Source of the DNA: Daphnia carinata
Lineage: Eukaryota; Arthropoda; Branchiopoda; Diplostraca; Daphniidae
Length of the DNA: 64,000 nt
Direction of reading: 5' to 3'
Assembly: GCF_022539665.2 (NCBI RefSeq)
Contig: NC_081333.1
Span: 434,001-498,000, forward strand
In this document: positions 31,254 through 52,220 of the stretch, piece by piece
Position numbering within the stretch: position 1 is the first letter of the stretch
Layout: every line of letters starts with the position of its first letter
Program-made: the position numbers and the translations under genes
Notes under the pieces: generated by a model
Seen by the model: the letters and a program-made list of their open reading frames with translations, nothing else
Database searches by the model: none
What the model was told of the DNA's origin: nothing

Positions 31254-34229
31254 ACTAAGCAAAAGGAAAGAAAAACAAATAATAGAATAAAAACAATTCC
31301 AACTGAGATCAAGTTTACAATGAATTCATATTTTTTTTTTTAAGGAAAGGCGGGTCAGAAGTCTCAGAACAGCAGAAACGTGCACACCAATTTGATTTTT
31401 GTTACGTAAAACTCAACAGCATGCTAAAAAAAACGAATAAGAAACTCCAACTTTCTCCCTGCTTTCGAGTATGATTTTAATGGAGGAAATCTGTTGTTGC
31501 ATAAGTACCACCCTACGGTTGCAGGCATACACGTTGATGAATAAGAGGAAAAACTACTTTACAACCAAACAATGTTTAGACGAACACTTCAAGCTTTTTT
31601 CCCGCTCAAAAGAATTCGGAATTTACAAGTTTGTTCCTGATAGATCAGATCGGAAAAAATGTCTGTTGGGACTTCCCAACAGCCCTGGTTCGCCCCAATG
31701 ACTTTGAATTCCATTGGGAAAGAGCCAGCAACCTTCCCACGCTCGCCCTGCCAGCTTCCCAAAGTAAACCAGAGGAGTTTTACGCAGGTTTTCTTCGACG
31801 CTTCAATGAACAGCCTCCCCCCAAAAAATTCGCAGTGAATTCTAACTTTATATTAATAGTAACAATCGAGATTCAAAATCCTTTGAGCGTGTTGTATACT
31901 GTCAGTACCTCCCTTTTACTTTTCACTTCCTAAACTAAACTGAAATATCCTCATTGCTCTGTTGGCACACCTGTTGCTCCCTTTTATTTAGGTCAACGGT
32001 TCGTTGACAATCGCTTGGTGAAGCCAAACGACTAATCGAATGCAACATGTTAGCAATTCAAGCCACAACCTAATGCAAATTTACTATCCATACTTCTAAT
32101 CATGGTGCAACACTTAGTCTTATAGAAAATCTAGTTTCAAAGCAAAATCACATTTTTAAGAGTTAACTTTATACTTTTAAGACATTGTTTGCCTAATAAC
32201 AATTGGTAGGCATTCCATGTTTAATTCTCAATAAAATGCGTCTTAAAAAATTAATTAAATCTACAACAGGTATCTGCAAACAGGTGAATACAAGAATGTA
32301 CTAAAAATGAAAAGAATATATGATGATTCAAGTGTTAGTTATTAGTCTGCTAGAATCATACAGGTTCGTATTCTTTACAGCATCGTCAACAACACAATTT
32401 TCCAAAAAAATCGTTCTATAGGATAGAAAACCTGTCTTGCTTTACAATATAGAGAGAGAGGGAGAGAGAAAGAGAGAGAGAAAAGGTGTGCAGTTTAGAT
32501 ATAGCTTTATATGGTAAAGTAGTTAAATGATTGTCAACGAACATAGTGGTGTACTCGCTGTCGCTAACAATCACCGTGAATTGGCTCACCTTAAAAATCA
32601 AGCTGTCTGCTCAGTAATCCGTATTCACTGTTTCCAAAAAAGAGGCACAAATATTTCTGAAAAGGGAGACTATGTAGAGCATAACTGCTTCTCAAGACTA
32701 ATGTACACTCTCTCTTGGATTCCGTCACTCCTCACAGCTCACTGCCGCAGCTACGGCGCACAGACATTGCCCACACTTTGAAGCTTACTAGATATAGATA
32801 GCCCGACGGATCCCTATCGCATTTGCCGGTACCGGCAACACCGGATTCAAAGAACTTTTTATTTTCCGATAGTTACACTAGTGGCTCCAATGGCGGCTCT
32901 TGCGCGAAACTATTGCCTTCTGGAAACAAGGAACAGGACGATCTTTTTCGTTAAAAAACGATAAGTGAACGGAAAATTTTAAATTCATGCATACACATGT
33001 ACCAAAAGGCATTACAAATTTCAATTATTCTACTCTTGCTCTGCACGTTAAGATATATTTGATACCTCGAACTTTAAACTATCAGTCCGTTTCCGCTCAT
33101 TTCTACAGGTGATAAGGTTTTCATCCAATTTTTGTACAAACTGAAGGCGCACTTACTCGTTTTTCAATAAAAATCCCCGCAAGCAGATCAAGGGATTTGA
33201 AACTATAACGACTGCTAGCGTATCTGTTATAGTTAAACAATGGAATATTGATCGTCTAGACATTGGGATAATAACTTGAAAAAAATACCGAAAAATACGT
33301 AAATGTATCTAAAGTAGTTTTGGACTAAGTACACGTACAAAACTTCGGTTGTTGACAATCAGGAGTGAAAGCTAATGTTCAATAAGATAACCATTGATAT
33401 AACTACCGATACAACTAAAACCGAGAAGAGGGAAAATTTCAATCTGGCAAAGCTGAAAACCAAACTGATTGTGTAACGTCGTGCGGACCGTGCGGCCTAC
33501 CAAACAAGATTGTTCGATTCATTCCCTTTTACATGTTCATGCGTAATAGCCACAGAAATTACGCACTTTGCCTACCTCGTACTCCACACTTTACATACCT
33601 CCACGTTGTAGTGCTTTTCCTGTTCTCCCCTGATCGATCAGGTCCGCTGTACTGTGATCAGAGCCATGGTTGATCATGAACCAGTTTAGAAAAACCAATA
33701 TGATTTTGTCACGCCCACCACCATGTGTGGTGGATAGTACTATGATTTATCGCTACTTTATCCTTTCGTTTCATAGGATCATTTTTTGGAAGTTAATAGA
33801 GGAAAAAAGAAAATGAAATAAGCCTTGAATCGTGCGACTACTAAAGTGCTCACAACATGGTTTTATAATCCCAAATAAAAATCAACTGAATAAAAAAAGT
33901 ATAGTCGGTGGTTGATCTAGCTTAGACTGTGTCCCAGCGGTGGTCGTAGAATAAGAGAAACAACGCAGAACCAACAGAAAATCTCAATCAAAGAATTCCC
34001 ATTACAACTACGAGGAAGTATGGACTGAATGATTAGAAGCGAACCGCAGGGAATTCCCACGTTTACCTACTTTACCCTGCAGCAACTCATTCCACATTTT
34101 ACTCAAACACTCCCTTCGGAAAATTCAAACATTATTTCTAAGCATGGTTCGAAGCCCGTTTTAGTCGGCTTGTTTACAAACTGAGATTGAAAAGTTGTCT
34201 CAGATTCAAATTACCTACATTAAATCACC
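31254..34229. other. Intergenic between divergent EML and SUPV3L1, no gene seen
   Basis: Nearly 3 kb between two divergently transcribed genes. It contains a GA microsatellite at about 32449-32494. Open frames near 31471-31933 and 32527-32781 lack family signatures and splice partners. It should hold both promoters; no TATA box was convincing. Confidence 0.4.
32449..32494 (+). repeat. GA-rich microsatellite
   Basis: Imperfect (GA)n tract with GGGA and AAAG interruptions. Confidence 0.85.
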
Positions 34230-36916
34230 ATGTTTATGAATGGAATCGCAAAGTATTTTGGAAGACGGGTATTTTCCCATACCAATTACCATAGGATTAT
34301 AAGACAGAAAAAAACGATGCCAACACTTTCACAATTAATAGTCCCGCAGCCTGTAAAATCTGGACCAGACGATTTAAATGTTGGAGCCGAATTAACTGGA
34401 AAACTAGATAAAGAAGAAGTGATGAAATGGTTGTCAAAATTTTATCAACGAAGAGAAATTAAAGCTGCTGCAATAGAGAATGGAATTGATAGTGTGTGAA
34501 CAGGATTTTTCATTATTCTTTTTCCTTGATCAAAACTAACCTAAAAACTATTTTCAGATTATATTTACCATCAAACATATCTCAGCTTTAGGAAGTTCTG
34601 TCTTGAAATAGACAAGTTACCAGTTGATTTACATGTCACATTCAGTGATATTATAGCAGGAGCTTGTCATCTAGACAGCTTGCTGCCATACTTTATTCGG
34701 CATGCAAAACAAGTGTTTCCTCATCTTGAATGCCTTGATGACTTGAAGAAAATCTCTGACCTTAGGCTTCCGGCAAACTGGTAACTATGAAATTATTTTG
34801 TCAAAAAATTAATCGTGACAAGAATGTTTGTTCTATCAGGTACCCAGAAGCAAGGGCATTGACAAGAAAAATTGTATTTCATTCTGGCCCAACCAACAGT
34901 GGGAAAACTTATCATGCACTCGAACGTTTTTTTAGCTCAAAATCAGGGGTTTATTGTGGACCTTTGAAATTGCTAGCATCTGAAGTTTTTTATAAAAGCA
35001 ATCATCGTGGTGTTCCCTGTGATTTAGTTACTGGAGAAGAAAGAAACTTTGCCAACATTAGTAAAACTCCTTCTTCCCATGTGTCATGCACTGTAGAAAT
35101 GGTCTCAGTGAACACTCCATATGAGGTATGTTTTCAAGTGCTTTGCATAACTATATTTGGGTGTTGAACTTAACTATTGTTTTGGTTCCTAAGGTAGCTG
35201 TCATTGATGAAATTCAAATGCTGAAAGACCCTAGTCGAGGTTGGGCATGGACTAGAGCGTTATTAGGCATTGTTGCAGAGGAGGTACATGTTTGCGGTGA
35301 AGCTGCGGCGATTGATGTTGTAAAAGAGATTATCTTGAGTGCCAGTGAAGAAGTTGAACTGCGTCGGTACAAACGTCTTACTGAACTAATAATAGAAGAG
35401 TCTTCACTTGGAACTCTTGAGAAAATCAGACCCGGTGACTGTCTGGTATGTTTCAACAAACAAGATATATTCTGGGCTACACGACAAATCGAAGCTATGG
35501 GAAAAGAATGTGCTGTCATATATGGGAGTTTACCCCCTGGAACGAAATTGGCACAAGCCAAGAAATTTAATGATCCTGATCATTCTTGTAAAGTCTTGGT
35601 GGCGACCGATGCAATCGGAATGGGACTAAATTTAAATATTGGCCGCGTCATATTCAATTCCCTGATCAAACCTACAGTTAATGAAAAAGGAGAGAAGGAA
35701 ATGGATACAATCACCACCTCCCAAGCTTTACAAATTGCGGGAAGAGCTGGTCGTTATGGGACTCAGTTTTCCACTGGTTATGTTACAACAATGAAGAATG
35801 AAGACTTACCCACTCTCAAGCGACTGTTATCTCAGCACCCAGAGCCTATCACCCAAGTTGGGTTGCATCCAACAGCTGAGCAAATTGAGCTCTATGCCTA
35901 TCATTTGCCGCATGCGAACTTATCCAATTTGATAGATATATTTGTGAATCTGTCAACGGTTGACGATTCCCTTTATTTCATTTGCAATATTGATGATTTC
36001 AAATTCTTAGCTGACATGATTCAACATGTGCCTCTTCCTCTACGAGCGCGTTATGTGTTTTGCTGTGCACCAATCAATCGAAAAATACCATTCGTTTGCT
36101 CCATGTTTTTGAAGTTTGCACGTCAGTATAGCAGAAACGAAGTTCTTTCATTTGGTAAGATAATCTTATACTTGAAACATTATCATAGTTGTATATAACA
36201 CTTCAACGTTTATCAGATTGGTTGGGTCGACAGATCGGCTTACCGTTTGCTTGTCCGAACACACTGTTAGATTTAGTTCACCTCGAATCGGTCTTCGATG
36301 TACTTGATCTTTATCTCTGGTTGAGTTATCGTTTCCAGGTTAGTTTATCGTTTCTAGTTTAAAAATGCAAAATCCTCTTTTTAAAATTTCTTTTTGTTGT
36401 TAAATAGGACTTGTTTCCGGACGCCAGTTTCGTTCGTGATATGCAAAAGGAACTTGACTGTTTAATTCAAGCAGGTGTGGCTCAACTTACACGGCTCTTG
36501 ATCAATTCTGAAACTAAAGTCAGCAGTGGTACTAGCCAAGCAGTCGAGGCAGAAGAAAACCGATCTGCCCTTTTTGCAAAGAAACCCTCATATTCACGTA
36601 AAAAATGATGATCCCATTATCTTTTATTATACAACCATGTTGTAATTTTTTACTGAAACTTGTAGATGACCGCAATGCAATGGCCAGAGGTAACCCGCTG
36701 TCATCACATGGACGAATAGCCGATCGTTTGCTTTCCGAAGGTCTTTTAACACCTAAAATGTTGGAGGAATTGAAGAAAGAATGGCAGTTCCAGAAAGATT
36801 GTGAAAAAGAATCATTTGAGGCATCGGATCGTTTTGTACATAAGTCGAATCCTGTTAAGCACAGCAGGAACGACACGTTGAGTACTAGACGGTTAAGTAG
36901 AAAGCGTCGAACGTAG
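34230..36916 (+). CDS. SUPV3L1: SUV3 mitochondrial ATP-dependent RNA helicase
   Basis: Seven coding exons: 34230-34491, 34558-34780, 34840-35125, 35194-36154, 36217-36338, 36408-36597, 36666-36916; 764 residues, close to the animal protein (about 786). The first 28 residues are basic with no acids (FGRRVF, RIIRQKK), as in a mitochondrial presequence. Walker A GPTNSGKT is at 178-185, DEIQ at 262-265, and motif [10 protein letters not shown] near 437. The SUV3-specific C-terminal part ([28 protein letters not shown]) and the final GLLTP motif are present. The family unwinds mitochondrial RNA with polynucleotide phosphorylase for degradation. The exon 1 donor (ATA/GTGTGT) is weak but gives the only in-frame join. 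It is tail to tail with RPL19. Confidence 0.95.
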
Positions 36917-37270
36917 TGATGTTTGTCTGGTCATTTTAGGAATAAATGGTCAAATTGTGATGCGTTTTATTAATGTCAGTGAATATTACCCAAGTTTTAA
37001 AAAGTTTTCATCGTTGACGCAACAATGATTGTTGCTCGTGATCGGACAGTCAAATGTTAACAGAACGGAAAACCTCGACACCATTATTAACCGGAATAAT
37101 TTCCGTAGCATTTTAACACCACATGACGTTTCCAAGTAATACAGTAAATCAGACGTTTCAGTCTAAAACAAAACGTAAAGGAAACCAACTGTATTGTTAT
37201 CCGACATATTGACGTGCATCCATGTAAACAGAAAATCATATGGCAGATTCAACAATTGAACAGTTCAGTT
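36917..37270. other. Convergent spacer SUPV3L1 / RPL19
   Basis: 354 bp holding both 3' ends. AATAAA at about 36941 fits the SUPV3L1 poly(A) signal. No gene. Confidence 0.5.
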
Positions 37271-38332
37271 TCACTTCTTGCCCTCTTCCTCTTTCTGGAA
37301 AGCCTGGATCAGCTCTTGCTTCTTAGCAGTGACGCGGTCTTCTCGTCGTTTACGAGCTTCCTTCACCTTCGTTCGTCGAGCTTCAGCTTGATCGCTTAAC
37401 ATCTTACTGCGAGCTTTCTCGGCCTTCTTCTTATGGATGAATTCCATCAATACACGTTTGTTCTTGAAAACGTTACCTAATAGCAAGATAACACATAAAA
37501 CTAGCTCCAATTTTTGTTCAAAGCAAACACTCACCCTTTGACTTCATGTACAAGTTATGGTACAAATGCCGATCGATTTTCTTGGCTTCCCTGTATCGTT
37601 TAAGGAGACGACGCAACACTCGCATACGACGAATCCAGAGGAGCTTTTGGGGCATACGCGCGTTCGCAGTACCTTTCCTCTTACCAAAGCCACAATGTCT
37701 TCCTTTGCGGCGTGCTTCGGTGTTCTTACGGACACGTGCTCTCGAATGGACAGCAACTGGTTTCTTGATGATCAAACCATCCTTGATCAATTTACGAATG
37801 TTTTGTCCTAAAGATAATCAGTTCATATAATGAAACAATATAATGAAACAAATTAGGCAATTGGTTACTCCACTTACTTGAATTAGCATTTGCTATTTCA
37901 TTAACTTCGTTGGGGTCAAGCCAAACTTTTCGTTTGCCACATTTCATAACCGAGGCAGAGAGCCTCTTCTGGAGACGTAGGTTGCTGCAACATGAAAGAG
38001 AACATGATTAGAACTTTTATCACAACACAACATGATAGACAATGCAAGGAAAGATTCAATAATGCAGTTTGAAAGCTTTTGCAGAATGGATGTCATGGCA
38101 TCAACCAACGATTAACTACCACTTCCATCAAGAAAACAAAAATGGTACGAGTCCCCTTTTTGACGTACAAAGACTATACGTTAGCTCGTCGATCAATGCC
38201 GTTAAGCTCAAAATCCAGTAAAAAAACAAACAAAAATGTTTTCCACAAACACAGTGAGTAAGCATGGTACAAAAATACGATCAAGGGATAGAGAAAAAAC
38301 TCATGTAATAGCTGTAAACTGCTTTACCTCAT
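37271..38332 (-). CDS. RPL19: 60S ribosomal protein L19 (eL19)
   Basis: Four coding exons, high to low: 38328-38332 (ATGAG only), 37878-37984, 37535-37807, 37271-37476; 196 residues, the same length as the human protein. Recognisable are [35 protein letters not shown], the basic [12 protein letters not shown] and the long C-terminal helix ending FQKEEEGKK. It is a large-subunit structural protein with no rRNA-modifying role. The split after two bases of codon 2 is typical of ribosomal protein genes. Intron 1 (37985-38327, 343 bp) is much longer than the others and could host a snoRNA; I could not identify one. Confidence 0.97.
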
Positions 38333-40359
38333 GGTGCCGACTCCACTCCTGGCACACCAACAGAAGAAGTGAATGAGAGGACAAAATGGTTGGCATGGGG
38401 AAGAAGGCAAAGCGGCAACGTTGCAACTTCCTCCATGATAAATTCACGATTTACTAAATTCTTACTAACATAATTAGGGAGGTGGTAAAGTGCAAAGAAT
38501 TATACTTAGTTTTTAATGTAAAATATTCTGGAAATTTATTTGAAAACCGAAGATCATTGGCAGTACTAATTTGCAACAACATCGGAGAGAGCGTAGATCA
38601 ATACAATGTCTGACAGTGTGGAAACAGACGAAAAATACAAAACTGGCTCTGTAGGGATAATTTTAATGTTCATTGAGAACGAATTTTTCGACAACGGAAA
38701 ATGTTATATCTCCAAGAATGGACAAATGCAAGTAAGGTGTGAACGCAGTAATGGACAGAAATATAACATAAAGTATTCTCTTTTAGCAAAATCTTGCAAG
38801 TTAGTGCTGCCATCTTGGCACTAACATTAAACATGCAACATCTGAATTCTGGACTGTTTAGCTAAAACATCTGACAACCTAGACGCTGTTGGTACAAACT
38901 TGCCACCATAATTAAATAGTTTCTAATTCGAGGAACGACTAGAATATAGAGGATACCAGGAATGAGCATAATAATGCAGTCAAGAATTTCAGCTAAAAAA
39001 GTACTCCATTATAAGAAGAAACAATTCTGAAAGCAAAAACCAAATATTACTAGTCTATCGTTTAAATATACGGCCAACCCAGTGAAATTGTCTGTGACAC
39101 ATTAACATTGCCGCTCTCAGCATCACTATATTCTACCTGTACATAACATCGTGCAAATACAAGCTTGCCATTCGTTAATAAAAATATGCATTAATTTTTG
39201 TTTACCCATGTTACTCGAAATACCAGTCAACGTCGGTGTCATAACGTTTAAGAAACGTTGTTCGAATCTTTTTTTTTTTTTTTTCGATGTCCCAATGAGA
39301 ATAATTTCCCCGATAGGCGATGGTACAGCGTCTTTCCTTCCTTCCTGGTCAAAAAGGAAATTTATTTTGCACGTAACAAATGACAATGTCACTAGGGAAC
39401 CAAACAATGATATTGATGCAGCAGCGAAGAAGAGTTTTTAAGCAAAATGTATGCATTTATGTTTCTCTCTTAACAAACTGTTGTCCTAGCATTCTTTGAC
39501 CTTTTGTTCTAAAAAGATGAATCGGTTTCTGAAAGTCACTCCACAAAGCTTTGAAATGCAATGATTACCGCGCAGTCAAGAAGGACCTCACAGTCAGCCA
39601 ATTCGTCTCACCACGAAGTTGTCTAGTATGGAAGCTCCTATCAATCTGGACGTAACATTTTTACTTCTTGAAACAGCCATCTTTACGCCATAACTAATTA
39701 TATACAACTTTCCGCCATTCTGAGTGTAGCGTTTAGAACAAACGAAGCATTCTTTTTCATTGTAATACCTGTCTCGTTCGGAGGTTTGCCTTTTTGAGAA
39801 ATAAATTTCAACCCTAGGATCTTCTTGATTTACACTAGGGATGCATTCTTAAATCTTAATTAATCTAAATTCTTATAGTATCTAAACAGACCAAAAATTA
39901 AGTAAAATACACAGAAATTTTTTAAATATAATGCTATATCATGATATTCCCGTATTATCTTGAATTTCATTTGTTAAATCGGAAAGTTATCAAAGTAATA
40001 ATTTTCTATAGGCACAGTTAGAAAATTTCTTAAGTTTTCATCAACTCCAAGGTAAAAAAACCATTTAAATAAATAAAAATAAATAAAATATGCGATTTGT
40101 TACTGGTGGTGAGGTTCAGCGCCTCAGGCCATAGTTATACTGTCAGTTGTGCTCGATCAGCTGTCAGCAAAACATCGATTATTATACAATCCTAGTGCTT
40201 GGGAAATCAAGAAACTAGTGCCGAAGGGGAAAAATAAATACTTGATTTTAGCCCGACTATTGAACTGAAAGTTTTAGCTAGCTTCACCATAAAATATAGT
40301 TTAGAGTTTATTTGTTTATTTTTTTAGTTGCATGTAATTCAATTTAGAAAGAAAACAAC
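38333..40359. other. Intergenic between divergent RPL19 and WDR7
   Basis: About 2 kb. A 72-codon frame at 38606-38824 has no recognised domain. The rest is AT-rich with T and A runs (39271-39284). No RNA gene seen. Confidence 0.4.
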
Positions 40360-48045
<7,686 letters not shown>

Positions 48046-48367
48046 AAAACGTAAAGATTCAAATTGAAGGAATGAGTTTAAACGAACCAAGTTCGAATAG
48101 TCGTAACATTCCTTTCGGTCGTCATATTGGTGTTAATAGTAAATAGTTCAATGTTTCGAAAAGTTATTTGGATGTCTAATACATATTACACAATAAAGCG
48201 AAAAAACGTAAAAAAGTGAACACAAACATAATATGTTCAAAATCCTCACAGATGGCGTTTTCAAGTGGAAACAGCTGATAGCCAGCAGCTGATGAGTTTC
48301 GTACTCGCTTCTTGTTGGATATTATAGAAAATTGCAGTGAGAGTGTGGTATCCGCCGGACTTTAGTA
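48046..48367. other. Spacer WDR7 to NDUFA8
   Basis: 322 bp; AATAAA near 48192 fits the WDR7 poly(A) signal. The NDUFA8 promoter must lie here; no TATA box is evident. Confidence 0.5.
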
Positions 48368-49088
48368 ATGGTTCTCACTAAGGATGTATCCCTTCCGAGT
48401 GAAGAAGATTTAACAGTTCAGGAGGTAGAAGTTAGCACACCCGGGTTAAGAGCTGCAGCATTTCATATGGGAAAAGCATGTGAAAATGCAAATAATGTAA
48501 GTGAATTCGATTGTTATGTACATGCTCACCACACATTTCTAAAATATGGTCAGGCTGAAACTTATTCTATCCATCCAAGCAGTGAATAATTGCAGGAAAA
48601 ACAGTGTTTTCATTATGTGTAATTTATTCAAAGGAATTTATGCTTTGTCGCCAAGAATACAAGGACCCTCGCCAATGCTTGAATGAAGGAAAAGCTGTAA
48701 CTGCCTGTTCGTTGGATTTCTTCAGAAAGATTAAAAAGAACTGTGCTCTGGAGTTCACACAGTTTGCCAATTGCTTGGACCGCTCCAGCACTGATTTTAG
48801 CTTTTCACCGTAAGGCCAATATAATATTGAACTTGCACATTATGTTATTTCTAAATTTTTATATTTACCAGGTGTCGTAAAACACAAGCTGTGTTTGACA
48901 AATGCATGCTTGACAACTTGAAAATGGAACGTCCTTATTTTGGCTACTTCTCTGAAGTTAAAGTTCATCACACAGAAAGACCAAGACCTGAAGGAGTAAA
49001 GAAGCCGGAATATCCTAATACGCCCGTACCCGTTCCCGAAGATTTACCCCTTTCACCAGCTAAATTTGGCAAGCGTGTGTTTTCTTAA
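48368..49088 (+). CDS. NDUFA8: NADH dehydrogenase 1 alpha subcomplex subunit 8
   Basis: Three coding exons, 48368-48496, 48634-48809, 48872-49088; 173 residues (human 172). Four CX9C motifs are visible: [33 protein letters not shown] and [11 protein letters not shown], i.e. two twin-CX9C (CHCH) units. DFFRKIKK and the Pro-rich tail also match the family. It is an accessory subunit of complex I on the intermembrane-space side, imported and oxidised by the MIA40 pathway (established for the family). AATAAA near 49182 is a likely poly(A) signal. Confidence 0.95.
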
Positions 49089-50895
49089 CGAAGCAATACG
49101 ATCTCCGTATTGAAGGAAAAAGTAGGAAGACTTGTAATACATGAAAGTAATAATAGTTAAAGTGAAATGTTAATGTTGGCCATAATAAAGCCAATTGTAA
49201 TTGACTACATAGTACTCATGTGGAGCCAGCAGCTAGGATATTTCACAATGAAGAGTTAGTTGTTCATCCATGTGCACTTGTTCGTCGATGATTCAGCTAT
49301 TCGTTTTTGAAATATCATGGATTAAGACGGAGTAAAAGCAGCCCTTTGCTAAAGTCTTGAAATTGGCTTCCCAACAGATTTTTTCAGCAGTTGCTTCCTT
49401 CGCAACAACCGATTCTGATACCTGAAGTTCAGAAATAAAAAAATCCTTAGTGATCCCATAGCCTGTTAGCGGCTAACAAATAGTTAAGTAAGCGGATGTG
49501 TTCTGGATTTCTTAGTTTTTTTGTCTTACCATAGTTACCAAGCAATGTCGAAGTCGTAATGTTAAGTAGTAAATTACGAATTTGGCCGGCTCAGGAAAAC
49601 TATTAGTATAGAACCTAGTTGTATTGTCATAAAAATTGTTAAAGAGGTTGCAGTGTTGAAGAATTGTTATAGGTTTTTGAAAAACTTAATAGGAAGTTCG
49701 TGTTGGCCTTGACGTAGTACATAAGATTGCTGACATTAAATTCGAATTCGATAGAAGGCTTTATGGCCTTCTCAAGTTCGAATCTCGTTCAAGTTTCAAA
49801 TAACTGTAGTCAGAAATAAGAAACGCGGGGGCTAGAAAAAAAAAAGAAACTTGAGCCATAATTTTAGTCGACGTACGTGGAAAATCGGTTGTTTTCTCAC
49901 ATTCGACTTTTTGTGTCGTGAGCAGAGTCACGGTTTTCAGCTTGTACGAGATAGAATTGTGTTTAACTATAGTGGAACTCTTTTGTGGGAATGCAGCTTT
50001 GAAAACTGAAGGCATAGAAAAGAATGGAAAGGAAACAAAATATACTTTCTGAAGGCAATGTTTCTAAAACCCGCGAACGAAGAATTATAAGTATGTTTTC
50101 TTAATTCTCGATCCAACTCGTTAGGTTGAAGAAGAAAGTTGTTTAGAATAAAAGTATCACAGCTAGACGCCAGGATGCGAAAATATACTGAAAACTGTTT
50201 TTCTTTCAGAGACGTTCATCTAGTGTAAACAGGTTTGTTGCGCACAATTTCATACTGCTAAAACTGCTAAAACTTTTTTATTTTCACGTATGCTAGAAAG
50301 CAAACCTCTTACTTTAGTCCAACATGAGATCGTGCAAGTACAAGTGCACGATTTCCTATTGGTAAATTGGTTAGATTATACTCCAATTAATCTTACTAAA
50401 TAATAAGAACTCTTGGAACTTTACATTTCATATTTGGAGTTTGATCAGGAATATAGGAGAAGAAGGGCAATTCCTGAAAATCAAGTTAGAGCATTTATAT
50501 ACCGTTTTATTAGTCGTAAACACGCAATTCGCATAGAATTTAACTGTACGCTTCTTTTATTTCGACATGTACTTATATTTTCATTGCCTGCGTGCATCAT
50601 GTGCAACAACAGCGAGGCAACCACTAGTGCCGTTCAGACTTATGTGCCCGTAGAACGGACCATGGTTTGTTTAACCATTAATATGTGGCATTCTTACAAC
50701 AATAGGCAACAATTACAACAATATCTAATCCCGGCATCTAATCGAATTAAAAGGAAACGATTACTTATGTAATATAATCGATGGCCCGTATACCAGCCAG
50801 GCTCCTATATCTAGGAAACGCCCATTGAGCTTTCTTTTACAAGATGGCGTTGCGTCTTCCGGATTGAACGCGTCCCGGCTCCGCAAGAAGAATGC

Positions 50896-50977
50896 AACTT
50901 GGTCTCGGTTACCCAGGCCAAACGGTTGGCTTCAATACCAGAGCTTACCGTTTGGTCTGGATGACTGAGACCAAGTT
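50896..50977. ncRNA. Pre-miRNA-like hairpin candidate
   Basis: Arms 50896-50925 and 50948-50977 are reverse-complementary over 30 bp with 26 Watson-Crick pairs, three G-T wobbles and one C-A mismatch. The loop is 22 nt. Both arms begin or end with AACTTGGTCTC or its complement. Length and loop fit a microRNA precursor; a small palindromic transposon relic is the alternative. No expression evidence. Confidence 0.35.
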
Positions 50978-51834
50978 GGAAAATCGCGAATAATCTTGTC
51001 AAACCCGATCGCACGTTTTTCGGGTTGATCGGGGTGAGCGGGCCGATCATATCTGATCTGATTCTAGCCACACCACTGATTATAAAAGAAAATTGTTTTT
51101 CGTGACTTAAAAATCATTAAATAAAGAATAAAGAAAAAGTAGTAAAAGTAGTCGTCGCTACATTTCGTTGCGCTGTTGGCATTATATCACGTTTTCCGAT
51201 CTTTAGTTTTATTTCTTATTACAATGAGAAAAATGATTTTCAGTAAAAGGGCATGTGTCTACATGAACACCAAAAATAAAAACAAGTGGAAGAAAAATTA
51301 GCATGAGGGTAAATTGATCTTTCCACTCGTCATCGAAAAATAGAAATGCGCAAAAGATCAAGATTGGGCGGATTAACTAAACGGTAGGGCTCGATAAATG
51401 TGGCGAGTTAAGAAACCAAATACATTTCAAATGTTTTTAAAAGAGCGATCACAACCTTTTGCGTCACATAAGGGAATATAAAAAGAATAGGTAAAAAAAT
51501 TTCTCTGAGTATTCAATTTAATAAAAGTCTAGGAAAACTGAGTTTACGGTGATACTGTAACAGGCGCGAAAGCATATCTTGCAGATAAATCCAGAAAATC
51601 CACAACCATAGCAGTTGCGTATGAAGAGAAGACTCAGAAAACAAAGTATGCCTATGAAGAAATACTTTTTAATGACTTCCCGCTAAGAAGTATACATGTC
51701 TACCTCATGGGCGGAATATAAAAATTTTTCACGCTCAGTCTTTGATTTGATGAAAATTCACGTGGCGAGTGTTTATTCATAGCTTCGACGATATCAGCCG
51801 TGATACTTACACGATCGAGAATACTGTAAGGCAC

Positions 51835-52220
51835 TCTCCCCGTGGGGTGAATGACCTTACGGAATTAAGACAAATAAAAGAAAGAACTCAGAGGCGTTTA
51901 CCTACAATGCCGAATATAATTTCCTAGGGATAGGTAAAAGAATAATGGAATAACAGATACAAAAATGCGTAAATAAGCGGGGAAACTGGGAAAATAAAGA
52001 AGTGACCAATACAAGTCGGGCTTACCACGTTACACCGTAAAGAAGGGGAATATGAGATGGCGCAAATCGGAATGAATAAAGGAACAACATGTGGATAGTC
52101 AGGTTTTTTGTTGATAAAGGAAATCCAACACATATTAATAAAGTTGGTATAATTCATAATAAACACCAGGTTACATATAAAAGCATAAAGCGCGGAAACA
52201 AGGAAAACAAACACACTGCA
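51835..52220. repeat. Diverged repeat, unit 1
   Basis: Shares the order GAATGAC, TTACG, ATTAAGACAAAT, GAACTC, AGGCGTT, ACAATG, CGAATAT and then CTTACC..ACCG..GAAG with the unit at about 53025-53310. Confidence 0.5.

Noticed and set aside
37546-37830. Plus-strand frames over the RPL19 exon 3
   Set aside because: Antisense shadows of RPL19, which is unambiguous on the minus strand.
38606-38824. 72-codon frame starting MSDSVETDEKYK
   Set aside because: Looks superficially coding but no homolog, promoter or splice partner could be recognised; left inside the intergenic entry.
49740-49800. tRNA box-B-like GTTCGAATCTC
   Set aside because: No matching box A, D arm or acceptor stem at the right distance.
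50413-50772. 119-codon plus-strand open stretch
   Set aside because: No ATG at its beginning, no recognisable domain, no splice partner, AT-rich composition like the surrounding desert.
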